Positions 1 to 8,340 of a DNA stretch of 52,445 bases are shown one piece after another. Under the pieces are notes generated by a model. The model saw nothing but the letters and a program-made list of their open reading frames with translations. It was not told the DNA's origin and made no database searches. Both the position numbers and the translations under genes were made by a program. How positions within the stretch are numbered: the first letter of the stretch is position 1; every line of letters begins with the position of its first letter. This DNA is from Acidobacteria bacterium 5-1. Its GTDB lineage: Bacteria; Acidobacteriota; Blastocatellia; Pyrinomonadales; Pyrinomonadaceae. The DNA is taken from contig MWZA01000167.1 in NCBI GenBank assembly GCA_002050455.1, positions 1 to 52,445 on the forward strand, in the 5' to 3' direction.

Positions 1-59
1 GTCGGTCGCTTAAATCAAGACTCGAAAGCCGGTCTTGCCGGACTGCCAGATTTGAATAA

Positions 60-2189
60 CCTTCAATCCAGAATTTTCTTCCGGCGGGCGCATATTTCAA
101 ACTCAAAAAGGCTGTCGGCGGCGGCGTAATCAAGGTTCTGGAAGAAAATCATATTCCGGTTGATTATATTGCAGGCGCGAGTATGGGCGCACTTATCGGC
201 GCATTATACTCAACGGGTAGAACACCCGCCGAAATGGAACAATTAGTCGAAACGCTCGATTGGGACAACCTTTTGCGCGGAAAACCGGCTTTCGGCGATT
301 TGACTTACCGGCGCAAAGAAGACCGCCGCAACCTTTCTGGCGCAATCATTTTGGGCGGAAAAGGCAGCAGCCTCAGACTGCCGAACAGTTTGAATCCGGG
401 ACACGAAATTGGTTTAGTGCTTGACCGTCTGATGCTGCCGTATGGCAGTAACACGGACTTTGATAACTTGCCAATTCCGTTTCGCGCGGTGGCGACCGAT
501 TTGGTCAACGCCGAAACGGTTGTTTTGAAAAGCGGTTCGCTTTCGCAGGCGTTGCGAGCGACAATGGCGATTCCCGCCGTTTTCGCGCCCGTCGAGTTGA
601 ACGGAAAAATACTGGCGGACGGCGGAATTTTGAACAACATTCCGACCGATGTCGTCAAGGAAATGGGAGCCGACATTATTCTCGTCGTCAACACTGAAAC
701 GCAGCTCGGCGACCGCGCTTCGCTTCGGGATTTAGTCAGCATTTTGGGGCAGACTTTTTACGTCGTAACGGTTGAAAATTCGCGCCGCAGTTTGCGGCAA
801 GCTGATATTATCGTCGCGCCTGACTTAGAAAATTACGGCACGTTTAGTTTCGGCGCGGGCAAAGAAATCGCCGAACTCGGTTACAAAGGCGCACAGCAGA
901 AAGTAACTCTGCTCAAAAGTCTCGCGCTCGATGAAGCTGATTGGCAGCAATATGTTGCGTCGCGCCGCGCCAAAGTGCGCTCCGATATTCAGCCGATTCC
1001 CGATTTTTTGGCGATTGAAGGAACGGAAAATCTCAAAGCCAAGCGAAAAATCGAGCAAAAGTTAGATGACAAATACAAAAACAAACCGCTTGACCAAAAA
1101 GCTCTGGCAAATGACTTGACGCAGCTGACGGGAACTGAAAGATTTGACAACTTAGGTTACGGAATAATTCGCCGTCAAGATAAAACCGGATTGGTGATTC
1201 GCGTCTATGACCCGAAGGAAAGAACGCAAAGAAGTACGGTTCTCGAAGTCGGCGTTGATGTTAATAACTCCGAAACCGACGATGTTAATTTTAATGCCCT
1301 CGCCCGTTTGACTTTTTTTGATGTCGGCAGTGACGGGACCGAATGGCGCAACGATGTCAGTATCGGTTCGAGAACTTTGTTCGCAACGGAATTTTATCGT
1401 CCATTTGGTCAAAGCAAATTCTTTGCCGCGCCGAATGCTTTTTATGAAGACCGCAAAGTCAATTTTTATGAGGATGGCAACCGTTTGGCGGAATACTCGT
1501 TTCAGACGGTGCAAGCCGGAATTGATTTTGGCTACCTGTTAAATCGCAACAGCGAACTGCGTTTCGGTTATTCAATCGGGCATCAAACAGCCTCACGGCG
1601 CATCGGCAACCCGCTTCTTTCTGATCTGAGCGGAAAGGTGAGTCTTGCCTCCTTGCGCTGGAATTACGACACGAGAAACAATGCCCAGATTCCGACTCGC
1701 GGAATCGAGTTGAGAAATTCGCTTAATTATTACTTTGACAGTCCGGGCGCGGCAAACAGTTTTCCGCAAGCCGAATCGAGAATTAATGCTTTTCATCAGC
1801 TCGGCGATAAAAACATCATTTTCGGATTCGGTGGCGGCGGAACGACGTTCGGCAAAACCGCGCCGCTGTTCGAGCAATTCGCGCTCGGCGGATTATTCAA
1901 CATCGGCGGTTACGGAAGCAGGGAATTTCGCAGCAGCCATTATCTAAAAGGCGGTTTCGGCGTATTGCGTAAAACCTTTTCCGCGCCGCCTTATATCGGT
2001 GGAAAATTATATTTGGGCGGTTGGTATGAAGGCGGAAGCGCGTTTGAAAATTTCGACGCGGCAAAATATCGCCAAAGCGTAACGGGCGGCGCACTGCTTG
2101 AAACGCGAATCGGTCCAATTTTTGTCGGCGGCAGTTTTGCCGAAGGCGGACGCAGAAAACTCTATTTTTCATTAGGACGATTTTTTTAG
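60..2189 (+). CDS. Patatin-like phospholipase with C-terminal outer-membrane beta-barrel; 5' end missing or disrupted
   Basis: The N-terminal part is a patatin-type lipase fold: the nucleophile elbow GASMG lies just before and across the ATG at 183, and the catalytic Asp is in the DGG motif near residue 145 of the listed ORF. The rest, from about residue 290, has POTRA-like and then beta-barrel character (GIELRNSLNYYFDSPG, a C-terminal FSLGRFF ending in Phe), as in patatin/BamA fusion proteins of the outer membrane. ATG 183 cannot be the true start because it falls inside the elbow. The frame is open back to 60, just after a TAA at 57-59, but holds no ATG, GTG or TTG there. The glycine-rich oxyanion loop expected about 15 residues before the elbow is reduced to VGGGVIKVLEE. 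The gene is therefore either frameshifted or deleted near its 5' end. The family call is firm; whether the protein is functional is doubtful. Confidence 0.75.
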   Translation, partial: PSIQNFLPAGAYFKLKKAVGGGVIKVLEENHIPVDYIAGASMGALIGALYSTGRTPAEMEQLVETLDWDNLLRGKPAFGDLTYRRKEDRRNLSGAIILGGKGSSLRLPNSLNPGHEIGLVLDRLMLPYGSNTDFDNLPIPFRAVATDLVNAETVVLKSGSLSQALRATMAIPAVFAPVELNGKILADGGILNNIPTDVVKEMGADIILVVNTETQLGDRASLRDLVSILGQTFYVVTVENSRRSLRQADIIVAPDLENYGTFSFGAGKEIAELGYKGAQQKVTLLKSLALDEADWQQYVASRRAKVRSDIQPIPDFLAIEGTENLKAKRKIEQKLDDKYKNKPLDQKALANDLTQLTGTERFDNLGYGIIRRQDKTGLVIRVYDPKERTQRSTVLEVGVDVNNSETDDVNFNALARLTFFDVGSDGTEWRNDVSIGSRTLFATEFYRPFGQSKFFAAPNAFYEDRKVNFYEDGNRLAEYSFQTVQAGIDFGYLLNRNSELRFGYSIGHQTASRRIGNPLLSDLSGKVSLASLRWNYDTRNNAQIPTRGIELRNSLNYYFDSPGAANSFPQAESRINAFHQLGDKNIIFGFGGGGTTFGKTAPLFEQFALGGLFNIGGYGSREFRSSHYLKGGFGVLRKTFSAPPYIGGKLYLGGWYEGGSAFENFDAAKYRQSVTGGALLETRIGPIFVGGSFAEGGRRKLYFSLGRFF

Positions 2190-2204
2190 AAAAAAATTAA
2201 TTAG

Positions 2205-2335
2205 AAGCTATCTCAAAAATACGCGCGAAACGTTTAGAGTCCACGCAGAGAGCGTATCTTCCGCCGCGCTTGGCGGGCGGAGCAAACTATAAAGTTTGGA
2301 CTCTGAACGCTTGAAATTTATTTTTGAGATAGCTT
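2205..2335. mobile_element. MITE-like palindromic element, copy 1
   Basis: The ends are inverted copies: AAGCTATCTCAAAAATA on the left matches the right end over 17 bases, and the similarity continues inward to TAGAGTCCA/TGGACTCT(G). The element is about 131 bp, has no ORF, and is flanked on both sides by TTAG, a possible 4-bp target duplication. Its ends resemble one end of the elements at 21421 and 51533 (CTATCTCAAA), so it may belong to the same broad family. Confidence 0.6.
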
Positions 2336-2354
2336 TTAGATTCTATTGATATAA

Positions 2355-2531
2355 AATCGGTTTGGTCGCCAAAATGCAGTAAAAAGACATTTATCGGCGG
2401 ATTGGCAAACCAAAGATGAAGATGTTGTTACAAGGAATAGCCAGTTACTACGATATTATAATCGAAGAAATGGAAGGCGGGTCGCAACCGTAGGTGTTTC
2501 TTTTGTATATTTCAGCCGCGCTGTTCGATAA
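2355..2531 (+). pseudogene. Remnant of an unidentified coding sequence
   Basis: This frame reads as protein-like sequence for 58 codons (ending ...RRVATVGVSFVYFSRAVR and TAA) but has no start codon and is cut upstream by a TAA at 2352. The composition (LSADWQTKDEDVVTRNSQLL) looks like a real C-terminal segment rather than random frame. It lies directly beside the MITE-like element, which may have been involved in its decay. I do not recognise the family. Confidence 0.35.
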
Positions 2532-2606
2532 GGCAAGTTACCAGCCGATTCAAAAATAATAAGCCTAAAAACAAAATCTCAACACTAGACCACTTTGGGA
2601 GAAATA

Positions 2607-2640
2607 AGAAAAAGGCTCTCTGAAATAAATTCAGAAAGCC
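2607..2640 (-). terminator. Rho-independent terminator of tRNA-Pro
   Basis: Read on the minus strand, GGCTTTCTGAA pairs with TTCAGAGAGCC around a short AT loop and is followed by a run of T. It sits about 20 bases past the CCA end of the tRNA. Confidence 0.75.
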
Positions 2641-2660
2641 ATTGTTTATTATATTAAGTA

Positions 2661-2737
2661 TGGTCGGGGCGAGATGATTTGAACATCCGACCTCACGGTC
2701 CCGAACCGTGCGCTCTACCAGGCTGAGCCACGCCCCG
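2661..2737 (-). tRNA. tRNA-Pro (anticodon CGG)
   Basis: On the minus strand the sequence folds as a complete cloverleaf. The acceptor arm CGGGGCG pairs with CGCCCCG, the D arm contains AGCCTGGTAGAGCGC, and the anticodon loop TTCGGGA gives anticodon CGG, reading CCG. The T arm contains GTTCAAATC, and the discriminator A is followed by an encoded CCA. The tRNA is 77 nt with CCA. Confidence 0.95.
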
Positions 2738-3241
2738 TCAAACTCGACTTACAGATTCTATGTTACTGCGTCGGTTAAGTCAAACCAAGCTGAAAGGGCA
2801 GACAACTTTATCAGTATTAAGCGCGTCAACAATTATGATTTTTTCGGGATTTGTCGACAAATTTATGGTTGCTTAGTCTTGGCTCAAATCTTTGTTTTTA
2901 TGGTAACTGCCGAAACAATTGCGAAAATTTTAATTAAAATAATGGCAATATTTCGGCAATAAATTTTGAGAAAGACTTGTGTTTAATAAAATTCTTTTGG
3001 AAAATAAAAGTATATTGGGTTAAACGAACTCAAAAAAACGCCGTAGTAAAACATTAAAATTTTGCCTTTGAATAGAAAAAAAGGTATATTTTAACTAGAT
3101 TAGGGAATAAATTCTGCATACTGAGAATTTTGCGTGAGAATTTGCGGTAAATATGTTATAAAACAAATTCGCCTCTCTTTCATATCAGGCGAAGCTTAAT
3201 TTAAAAAATTTTATTATATTATTATAAAAGTATTACAAAGT
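2738..3241. other. Intergenic region between tRNA-Pro and the tyrosine autokinase
   Basis: About 500 AT-rich bases. An ORF in the track starts inside the tRNA and looks spurious. The right half holds a promoter-like pair at 3062-3090 and a short hairpin at 3168-3193 (TTCGCCT/AGGCGAA), both upstream of the autokinase gene. Nothing else was recognised. Confidence 0.5.
3062..3090 (+). promoter_or_regulatory. Possible sigma-70 type promoter for the autokinase gene
   Basis: TTGCCT and TATATT are separated by exactly 17 bases, about 150 bases before the start codon. The implied leader contains the hairpin TTCGCCT...AGGCGAA at 3168-3193. This rests on consensus likeness only. Confidence 0.35.
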
Positions 3242-5764
3242 ATGGAAAAAGACGAAAGACTGCTGCCTCTACCGGAAACAAAAGATCTGCAGCCGACAAA
3301 CCAAGACTATTCAACTAATTACGCGCCTTTCTATGATGACGACACATTTGACGAAAGACGCTCAATCCGCGAGTATTTTAACGTTGTCTATAAACGCCTG
3401 CCGATAATTTTGGCATTGACGATTATTACGACCGCTGTGGTTGCGTTTTATATGTATAAGCAGCCTTCGATCTTTCAAGCCCGCACGGAGATGATAATCG
3501 AACCGCGCAAACCGAAACAACAAACAAAAGATGCTATCAACATTAATTTTGGCAGCGATCTTAATTATAACAATACACAGCTGCAACTTCTTCAAAATCC
3601 CGATTTGATGCGCGATGTAGTTGTCCGGTTAGGTCTTCATCGCCAGCCAAATCTTTTTGACGGGCAGAGCAAAGGATTTTTTTCAACCCTTAATTCAATG
3701 TTTTTCGGTGGAAAGGCTGATTCGGAGAAAACTTCTTCCCTTCCGGTCTTGACTGAAACTTCGACCGATTCAAACCAATCAAACCAAATCATTTTAACAC
3801 CTGAGGAAAAAGACCGCGCTGAAAGATATGCCTTTAATTTTCTCAGCAATTTGGAAATTGAAAAGGTTAAAGACACAAATTTAGTTAATGTTAGCGTCAA
3901 AAGCCCGAAACCGGAACTTGCCGCAGCGGTTGCCAATAAGGTCGCGGATGTTTTTATCGAACAAGACATTAAGCGTGAAACCGAAGGCGCGAAAAAAAGT
4001 TTGGAAGAATTGTCAAAATCAATTGATGACTTGAAAAATACGATTGCCAATCAAGAACAGGAACGCATTAATTATCTTAGAAATACCGGAATGCCGCTGG
4101 CAAAGGGACAAGATTTTTTGGCAGACCGGCTGCAGACAATCAGCGGTCAATTGCTGACGGCAGAAGATGATCGCCGAAAATTACAGGGTTTATACGAAGC
4201 CGCTGTGCGGGCAAGTCAGCAGGGCGACATTTTAGCGGTTGTCGGCGACAATAAAGCGATTCAAGATGCACGCAGTCAAAATTTAACCCGGAAATCCGAT
4301 TTGGAAAAACGAGTTGAAGGAATTGATAAGCAAATTCAGGAAGCAGAAACTCAAAGACAGGAACTTTTGGTAAAATATACGTCTGAATATCCGGGAGTTA
4401 AAATAATTGATGCCAAAATTGAATCGCTGAAAGATAGTCGGAATAGAATTCAAAAGGAAGTTTCGGAAAAAATTACATCCGAAGGCACAAAACTTACTAA
4501 AAGTGCCGAAAGAGAAGTTCTCGCTAGTCTGCAGGCGCAGCTTCAAGCCTCGCAACGGCGCGAAGGGCAGCTTCGTTCGGCTTACAACAACGAAATTAGT
4601 TCCGCCAATTTGCAGGGACAAGCCGAAATCCGCTTGACTACTTTATCAAGAGAAATTGACACCAACCGCACCCTGCTTGATGCTTACATACAGAGTCAGA
4701 AACAGCAGGAATTGGCGATAACCAGCAGTAAGCCCGATAATCTTAAAATTTCCAATTATGCTCAAACGCCGCTCGCGCCAATCGGACCAAACAGAACTCG
4801 AAATATTTTTGTTGCATTTTTAATCTCGCTGGCGGCAGGAATCGGTTTGGCGTTTTTGCTTGATTATCTTGACGATTCGATTAAAACTTCCGATGATGTC
4901 GGCAGATATCTCGGCTTGCCGACCTTGGCATTGATTCCGCATCAGAGCTTGGTTGACAAACGAAAACTTAATCTTTTGCCCGGCAAAAATGGGAACGGCA
5001 ACAGCAATTCGCTGGCTTTAATTGCGCTTGAAGATAACCGCTCAGCGATGGCGGAAGCCTATCGTCATTTGCGGACATCGCTGTTGTTTTCGTCCGCCGG
5101 AAAACCGCCGCAAACGATTCTGGTAACTTCTTCGCAGCCTGCCGAAGGTAAAACGACGACTGCTATTAATTCGGCAATTACGCTGGCTCAATCCGGCGCG
5201 GATGTGGTGATTATTGACTGCGATTTACGTCGTCCGCGTCTGCACAGCCATTTCGGGTTGGACAACACCAACGGTTTAACAAATTATCTTTCGGGTGAGA
5301 GAAATCCCGACGATTTGCTTAAGCCTTTTCCCGGGTTGCCAAAACTCAAAGTCATCACGAGCGGACCGATTCCGCCGAATCCGGCAGAACTTTTAAGTTC
5401 AAACGAGATGAAAAATTTGCTGCAGTTCTTAAAAGGTAATTACAAACATATTATCCTTGATTCGCCGCCCGCGATTTCTTTTACCGATGCGGCTATTCTT
5501 TCAACATTAGTTGACGGCGTGATTTTGGTTGCGCTGGCAGGTCGAAGTTCGATTCATTTGATGCGCCGCTTCAAGCAACGCCTGAGCAATATCGGAGCGC
5601 GAATTTACGGTGTCGTTCTTAATGGTATCAAACCAAATTCGGCTGAATACGGTTATTATGGTTATGGTAATAGTTATAATTACTATACACCCGACGGAAA
5701 TGACGATTCGACGCCTTTGATGGAAGAAGAGAAAGTTTTTTCGGTTCACGATACGAGAAATTAA
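3242..5764 (+). CDS. Wzc-type polysaccharide chain-length regulator/tyrosine autokinase
   Basis: An 840-aa inner-membrane protein controlling export and length of exopolysaccharide or capsule. An N-terminal cytoplasmic stretch leads to a membrane helix near residues 53-72 and a Wzz-type periplasmic domain with a long coiled-coil region (about 250-480). A second membrane helix follows near 515-535 and then a cytoplasmic BY-kinase domain. The kinase shows the Walker A region SSQPAEGKTTTAIN, Walker A' VVIIDCDLRRP and Walker B HIILDSPP. The C-terminus carries a tyrosine cluster (YGYYGYGNSYNYY), the autophosphorylation site in this family. Both halves are in one polypeptide, as in Proteobacteria and unlike the split CapA/CapB of Firmicutes. 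No other export genes adjoin it; rfbB-rfbD lie 8.5 kb away. No cognate Wzb phosphatase is seen in the window. Confidence 0.93.
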   Translation: MEKDERLLPLPETKDLQPTNQDYSTNYAPFYDDDTFDERRSIREYFNVVYKRLPIILALTIITTAVVAFYMYKQPSIFQARTEMIIEPRKPKQQTKDAININFGSDLNYNNTQLQLLQNPDLMRDVVVRLGLHRQPNLFDGQSKGFFSTLNSMFFGGKADSEKTSSLPVLTETSTDSNQSNQIILTPEEKDRAERYAFNFLSNLEIEKVKDTNLVNVSVKSPKPELAAAVANKVADVFIEQDIKRETEGAKKSLEELSKSIDDLKNTIANQEQERINYLRNTGMPLAKGQDFLADRLQTISGQLLTAEDDRRKLQGLYEAAVRASQQGDILAVVGDNKAIQDARSQNLTRKSDLEKRVEGIDKQIQEAETQRQELLVKYTSEYPGVKIIDAKIESLKDSRNRIQKEVSEKITSEGTKLTKSAEREVLASLQAQLQASQRREGQLRSAYNNEISSANLQGQAEIRLTTLSREIDTNRTLLDAYIQSQKQQELAITSSKPDNLKISNYAQTPLAPIGPNRTRNIFVAFLISLAAGIGLAFLLDYLDDSIKTSDDVGRYLGLPTLALIPHQSLVDKRKLNLLPGKNGNGNSNSLALIALEDNRSAMAEAYRHLRTSLLFSSAGKPPQTILVTSSQPAEGKTTTAINSAITLAQSGADVVIIDCDLRRPRLHSHFGLDNTNGLTNYLSGERNPDDLLKPFPGLPKLKVITSGPIPPNPAELLSSNEMKNLLQFLKGNYKHIILDSPPAISFTDAAILSTLVDGVILVALAGRSSIHLMRRFKQRLSNIGARIYGVVLNGIKPNSAEYGYYGYGNSYNYYTPDGNDDSTPLMEEEKVFSVHDTRN

Positions 5765-5825
5765 ATTTTTGTGGTTGTTTTTTCTCTTTTGCCAAAACAA
5801 AAAGGCAGGTTCGGTCTAATTGAAA

Positions 5826-5920
5826 AATAGTGAACAGTCAATAGTTGATAATTAATAGTTTCTCCGTCATCCATGCAAACTATTAATTGTTAACTATCAA
5901 CTATTGACTATTGTTCAGTA
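5826..5920. repeat. Palindromic intergenic repeat of 7-mer words (P1)
   Basis: AATAGTGAACAGTCAATAGTTG on the left is answered by an inverted copy ending ATTGACTATTGTTCAGT on the right, forming a long hairpin between two genes with converging 3' ends. The flanks (AAAACAAAAAGGC upstream, TTGTTTTCGT downstream) recur around the repeat at 44514, so these two belong to one family. Confidence 0.65.
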
Positions 5921-5959
5921 AAAAGTTTAACTAACTAATCCTAACTTGTTTTCGTATTA

Positions 5960-7081
5960 TTAAACAAATATGGTAAAAACTTCGTTTGAAAATAAAAAAC
6001 CTTTTGGCGTTAGTTTTAGAAATTTTTCGTCGAATTCAATCAGTCCGGCTTCTTTCAAATACTGTAATTCTTTTCCGTGTTCTTCCGCCAAATTAGTTTC
6101 AAACCGCTTTTCGTAGGCGTGAATATCAACGCCTTTGGTCAACCGCAGACCTAAAAACAGATATTCGGATTTAGGGGAAATCTCAACTTGTTCGACAATC
6201 GCCGAATTTTGCTTTTCAATCAGTTCAATATATCGCAAAGTATCGCGTTCATTTGCCCAACGCTGCTTTTCCCCGTCAAAAGAATGCGCCGAACAACCAA
6301 AACCGAAAACCACGTCCAAAGTCCAATACTTTGAATTATGCCTTGATTCAAAATTCGGCAAACTAAAATTCGAGATTTCATACTGCCGAAAACCTTCAGT
6401 TGAAACCTTTTCGAGCATCAACTGATACATTTCGGCGGCTAAATCTTCATCGGGCAGAGGTTGTCGTCCACTTCTGATTTGTTCAGCAAGCGGCGTGGCT
6501 TCGTGAATTTCTAAAAGATAAAGCGAAAGATGCTCAGGCTTAAGTTTTAATGCTTCATTCAGATTGCATTCCCAATTTTTGAGAGTTTGACGCGGCAAAC
6601 CCGCAATCAAATCAAAGCTAACATTATCAAAATCCGCATTTCTTAAAAGTTCAACCGTTTCGCGGACATCTTGCGCCGTATGTTTTCTGCCGAGCCGTTT
6701 GAGTTCCGTATCGTCAAATGTCTGCGCTCCGAAACTTGCCCGATTTACGCCGAGATTTTTATATGCTTGCAAAGTTTCCGGCGTAACCGTCGCCGGATTC
6801 ATTTCCATCGTAATTTCCGAGTTTTCATCAACGGAGAATTTTTTATAAACCGAATCAAGTATTTTTTCGAGTTGTTTTGGAATCAGAAGCGAAGGTGTTC
6901 CGCCGCCGAAATAGATTGTATCAATGGTTTCCTTTTGTGAAAAATTTTCGATTTCTTTAGCGAGCGCAGAAACATAGCGTTCAACCGCTTCGCCCGATTT
7001 ATAAACGTCTGTTGCAAAATCGCAGTAAGAACACCGCGAGCGGCAAAACGGAATATGAAGATAGACGCCTGCTTTACTCAT
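5960..7081 (-). CDS. hemW: Radical SAM heme chaperone HemW
   Basis: A 373-aa member of the HemN/HemW radical SAM family. The 4Fe-4S ligands are C13, C17 and C20 (HIPFCRSRCSYCDF), followed by the GGGTPS SAM-binding motif. The family's HNxxYW motif appears as HNSKYW. True HemN has an extra N-terminal segment; this protein begins only 12 residues before the first cysteine, as HemW does. HemW proteins bind heme and are thought to deliver it to respiratory enzymes rather than oxidise coproporphyrinogen, although many databases call them coproporphyrinogen oxidases. It is followed upstream on the same strand, after 40 bases, by a methyltransferase-like gene, so the two may be cotranscribed. Confidence 0.92.
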   Translation of the reverse strand: MSKAGVYLHIPFCRSRCSYCDFATDVYKSGEAVERYVSALAKEIENFSQKETIDTIYFGGGTPSLLIPKQLEKILDSVYKKFSVDENSEITMEMNPATVTPETLQAYKNLGVNRASFGAQTFDDTELKRLGRKHTAQDVRETVELLRNADFDNVSFDLIAGLPRQTLKNWECNLNEALKLKPEHLSLYLLEIHEATPLAEQIRSGRQPLPDEDLAAEMYQLMLEKVSTEGFRQYEISNFSLPNFESRHNSKYWTLDVVFGFGCSAHSFDGEKQRWANERDTLRYIELIEKQNSAIVEQVEISPKSEYLFLGLRLTKGVDIHAYEKRFETNLAEEHGKELQYLKEAGLIEFDEKFLKLTPKGFLFSNEVFTIFV

Positions 7082-7121
7082 AAAAATGTGGGAATTTAAG
7101 TGTAATCCTTAAATTAAAAAA

Positions 7122-7976
7122 TCACTTGTCAACTAATTTATATGCTTTGCTGTTGGCAAAGGATTTCTCTTGGCGAATAACATTATCCAACCGATTTTGC
7201 TTCCATTGCGACAAAGTTCGATATAAAAATTCATTCCGTTTCAAAAGATTTTTTATTTTATTTGAAGAATTGTTATTTTCCGGCGCGGCGCGTTCGCCCT
7301 GCCACATTTCAACATAATCGCTTTGCTGCGGCGCGTTGACAAAAAGCGGTTTGCTCGCGGTTTTCTCGGCTAAAACCATTAGATAAGTTTGTTTGTCGTT
7401 TATCAGTTCGACGCGCCCCTTAATTTGTTTCGGGTCGGCGGCTTCATACCAATTTCCGCGCACTTCCGCCGCAATCACTCGTTTGACCGCGAAACCGTTC
7501 TCTTCGCTCAAAGCGCGGTAAAAAAGTTCGGGAGAAAATTGATAAAAACCATGTCCGAGAAAATTATTTCCGCCCGTGATAATGACGAGATGCCCGCCGA
7601 CTTTGACCATTTTCATTGCATTGGCAAGCGCGGTCGGGAAATTAAAGATATGTTCGAGCGTTCCGCCGTCCAACACAAACGTAAATTTTTCTTTTAGTTC
7701 ATCGCCGATTGGCTGGTTTAAATCGTGTAGAATTGCCGCGTTTTCATAATCTGAAATGTCCATCGCAAAAACTTCTTCCGCGCCTAAAAAGTGAAAAAAA
7801 TCATAACTTGTTTTTACGCGGGTTAAATTTTCTAAATTAAAAGTGTCGGTCAGAGCTTTATAATCCGAGTTAAAAAATTGGAATAGTTGGTTGCCGAGCA
7901 TTAAAGTCTTTTGAAAATTAACTTTTCGCTCACGCGCCGAAAGCAGAAATTTGGCGACATCTTTATCTATTCCCAT
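7122..7976 (-). CDS. SAM-dependent methyltransferase-like protein, class I fold
   Basis: A 284-aa soluble protein. The middle reads as a class I methyltransferase: an acidic strand end near FAMDISDYENA (ribose-binding position), then FVLDGGTLEHIFNFPTAL and KVGGHLVIITGGNNF, which match motifs IV and V of small-molecule methyltransferases that process glycan or lipid substrates. The N-terminal glycine loop is degenerate (MLGNQLFQF), so catalysis is not assured. No substrate can be read from sequence. It lies 40 bases upstream of hemW on the same strand. A basic, low-complexity C-terminus (KNLLKRNEFLYRTLSQWKQNR) ends the protein. Confidence 0.65.
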   Translation of the reverse strand: MGIDKDVAKFLLSARERKVNFQKTLMLGNQLFQFFNSDYKALTDTFNLENLTRVKTSYDFFHFLGAEEVFAMDISDYENAAILHDLNQPIGDELKEKFTFVLDGGTLEHIFNFPTALANAMKMVKVGGHLVIITGGNNFLGHGFYQFSPELFYRALSEENGFAVKRVIAAEVRGNWYEAADPKQIKGRVELINDKQTYLMVLAEKTASKPLFVNAPQQSDYVEMWQGERAAPENNNSSNKIKNLLKRNEFLYRTLSQWKQNRLDNVIRQEKSFANSKAYKLVDK

Positions 7977-7994
7977 AATCCGAATTATAGCCGT

Positions 7995-8340
7995 AAAATT
8001 ACGAATTATGAATTACGAGTTACGAGAGATTGCTCGAAATTACAAATTTATACTTGTTAATTTAAGCTGTCGTATTAAATGCGGAAGCCCGCACGCGCGT
8101 AAGGGCATATTTTTCACACTTATTGAATTTGGGTCAGGACTTTCTCAAAAGTCGGGAATTCGGCAGCAAAACTATAAACTCTAAGCTATAAATTTTTAAC
8201 TAATTTGCACAGACAGATTGTTTTTCTGCAAATTAGTTGAGAGTTTAAAGTTTTGCTCCTGCACATTTTGAGAAAGTCCTATTGATATTACATTGTAAAA
8301 AAGTGTATTTTTCGTAATTCGTAATTCGTAATTCGTAATT
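7995..8340. repeat. Repeat-filled intergenic region: GTAATTC word repeats flanking a MITE-like element
   Basis: On the left AATTACGAATTATGAATTACG and on the right four tandem copies of TTCGTAA face each other as inverted repeats, enclosing the MITE-like copy at 8136-8280. The right-hand array runs directly into the purL stop codon. There is no gene in this 360-base gap. Confidence 0.6.
8136..8280 (-). mobile_element. MITE-like palindromic element, copy 2
   Basis: The 15-bp terminal inverted repeats are perfect (AGGACTTTCTCAAAA/TTTTGAGAAAGTCCT). Nested inner inverted repeats (GCAAAACTATAAACTCT; AACTAATTTGCA) make almost the whole 145-bp element self-complementary. Read on the minus strand it follows the same word order as copies at 21421 and 51533, including GCTGCCGAAT near one end. 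It has no coding capacity and would need a transposase in trans. Confidence 0.7.

Noticed and set aside
2708-2962. An 84-aa plus-strand ORF that starts inside the tRNA-Pro gene
   Set aside because: Its first codons are the antisense of the tRNA and the rest is AT-rich with no family likeness; chance frame.
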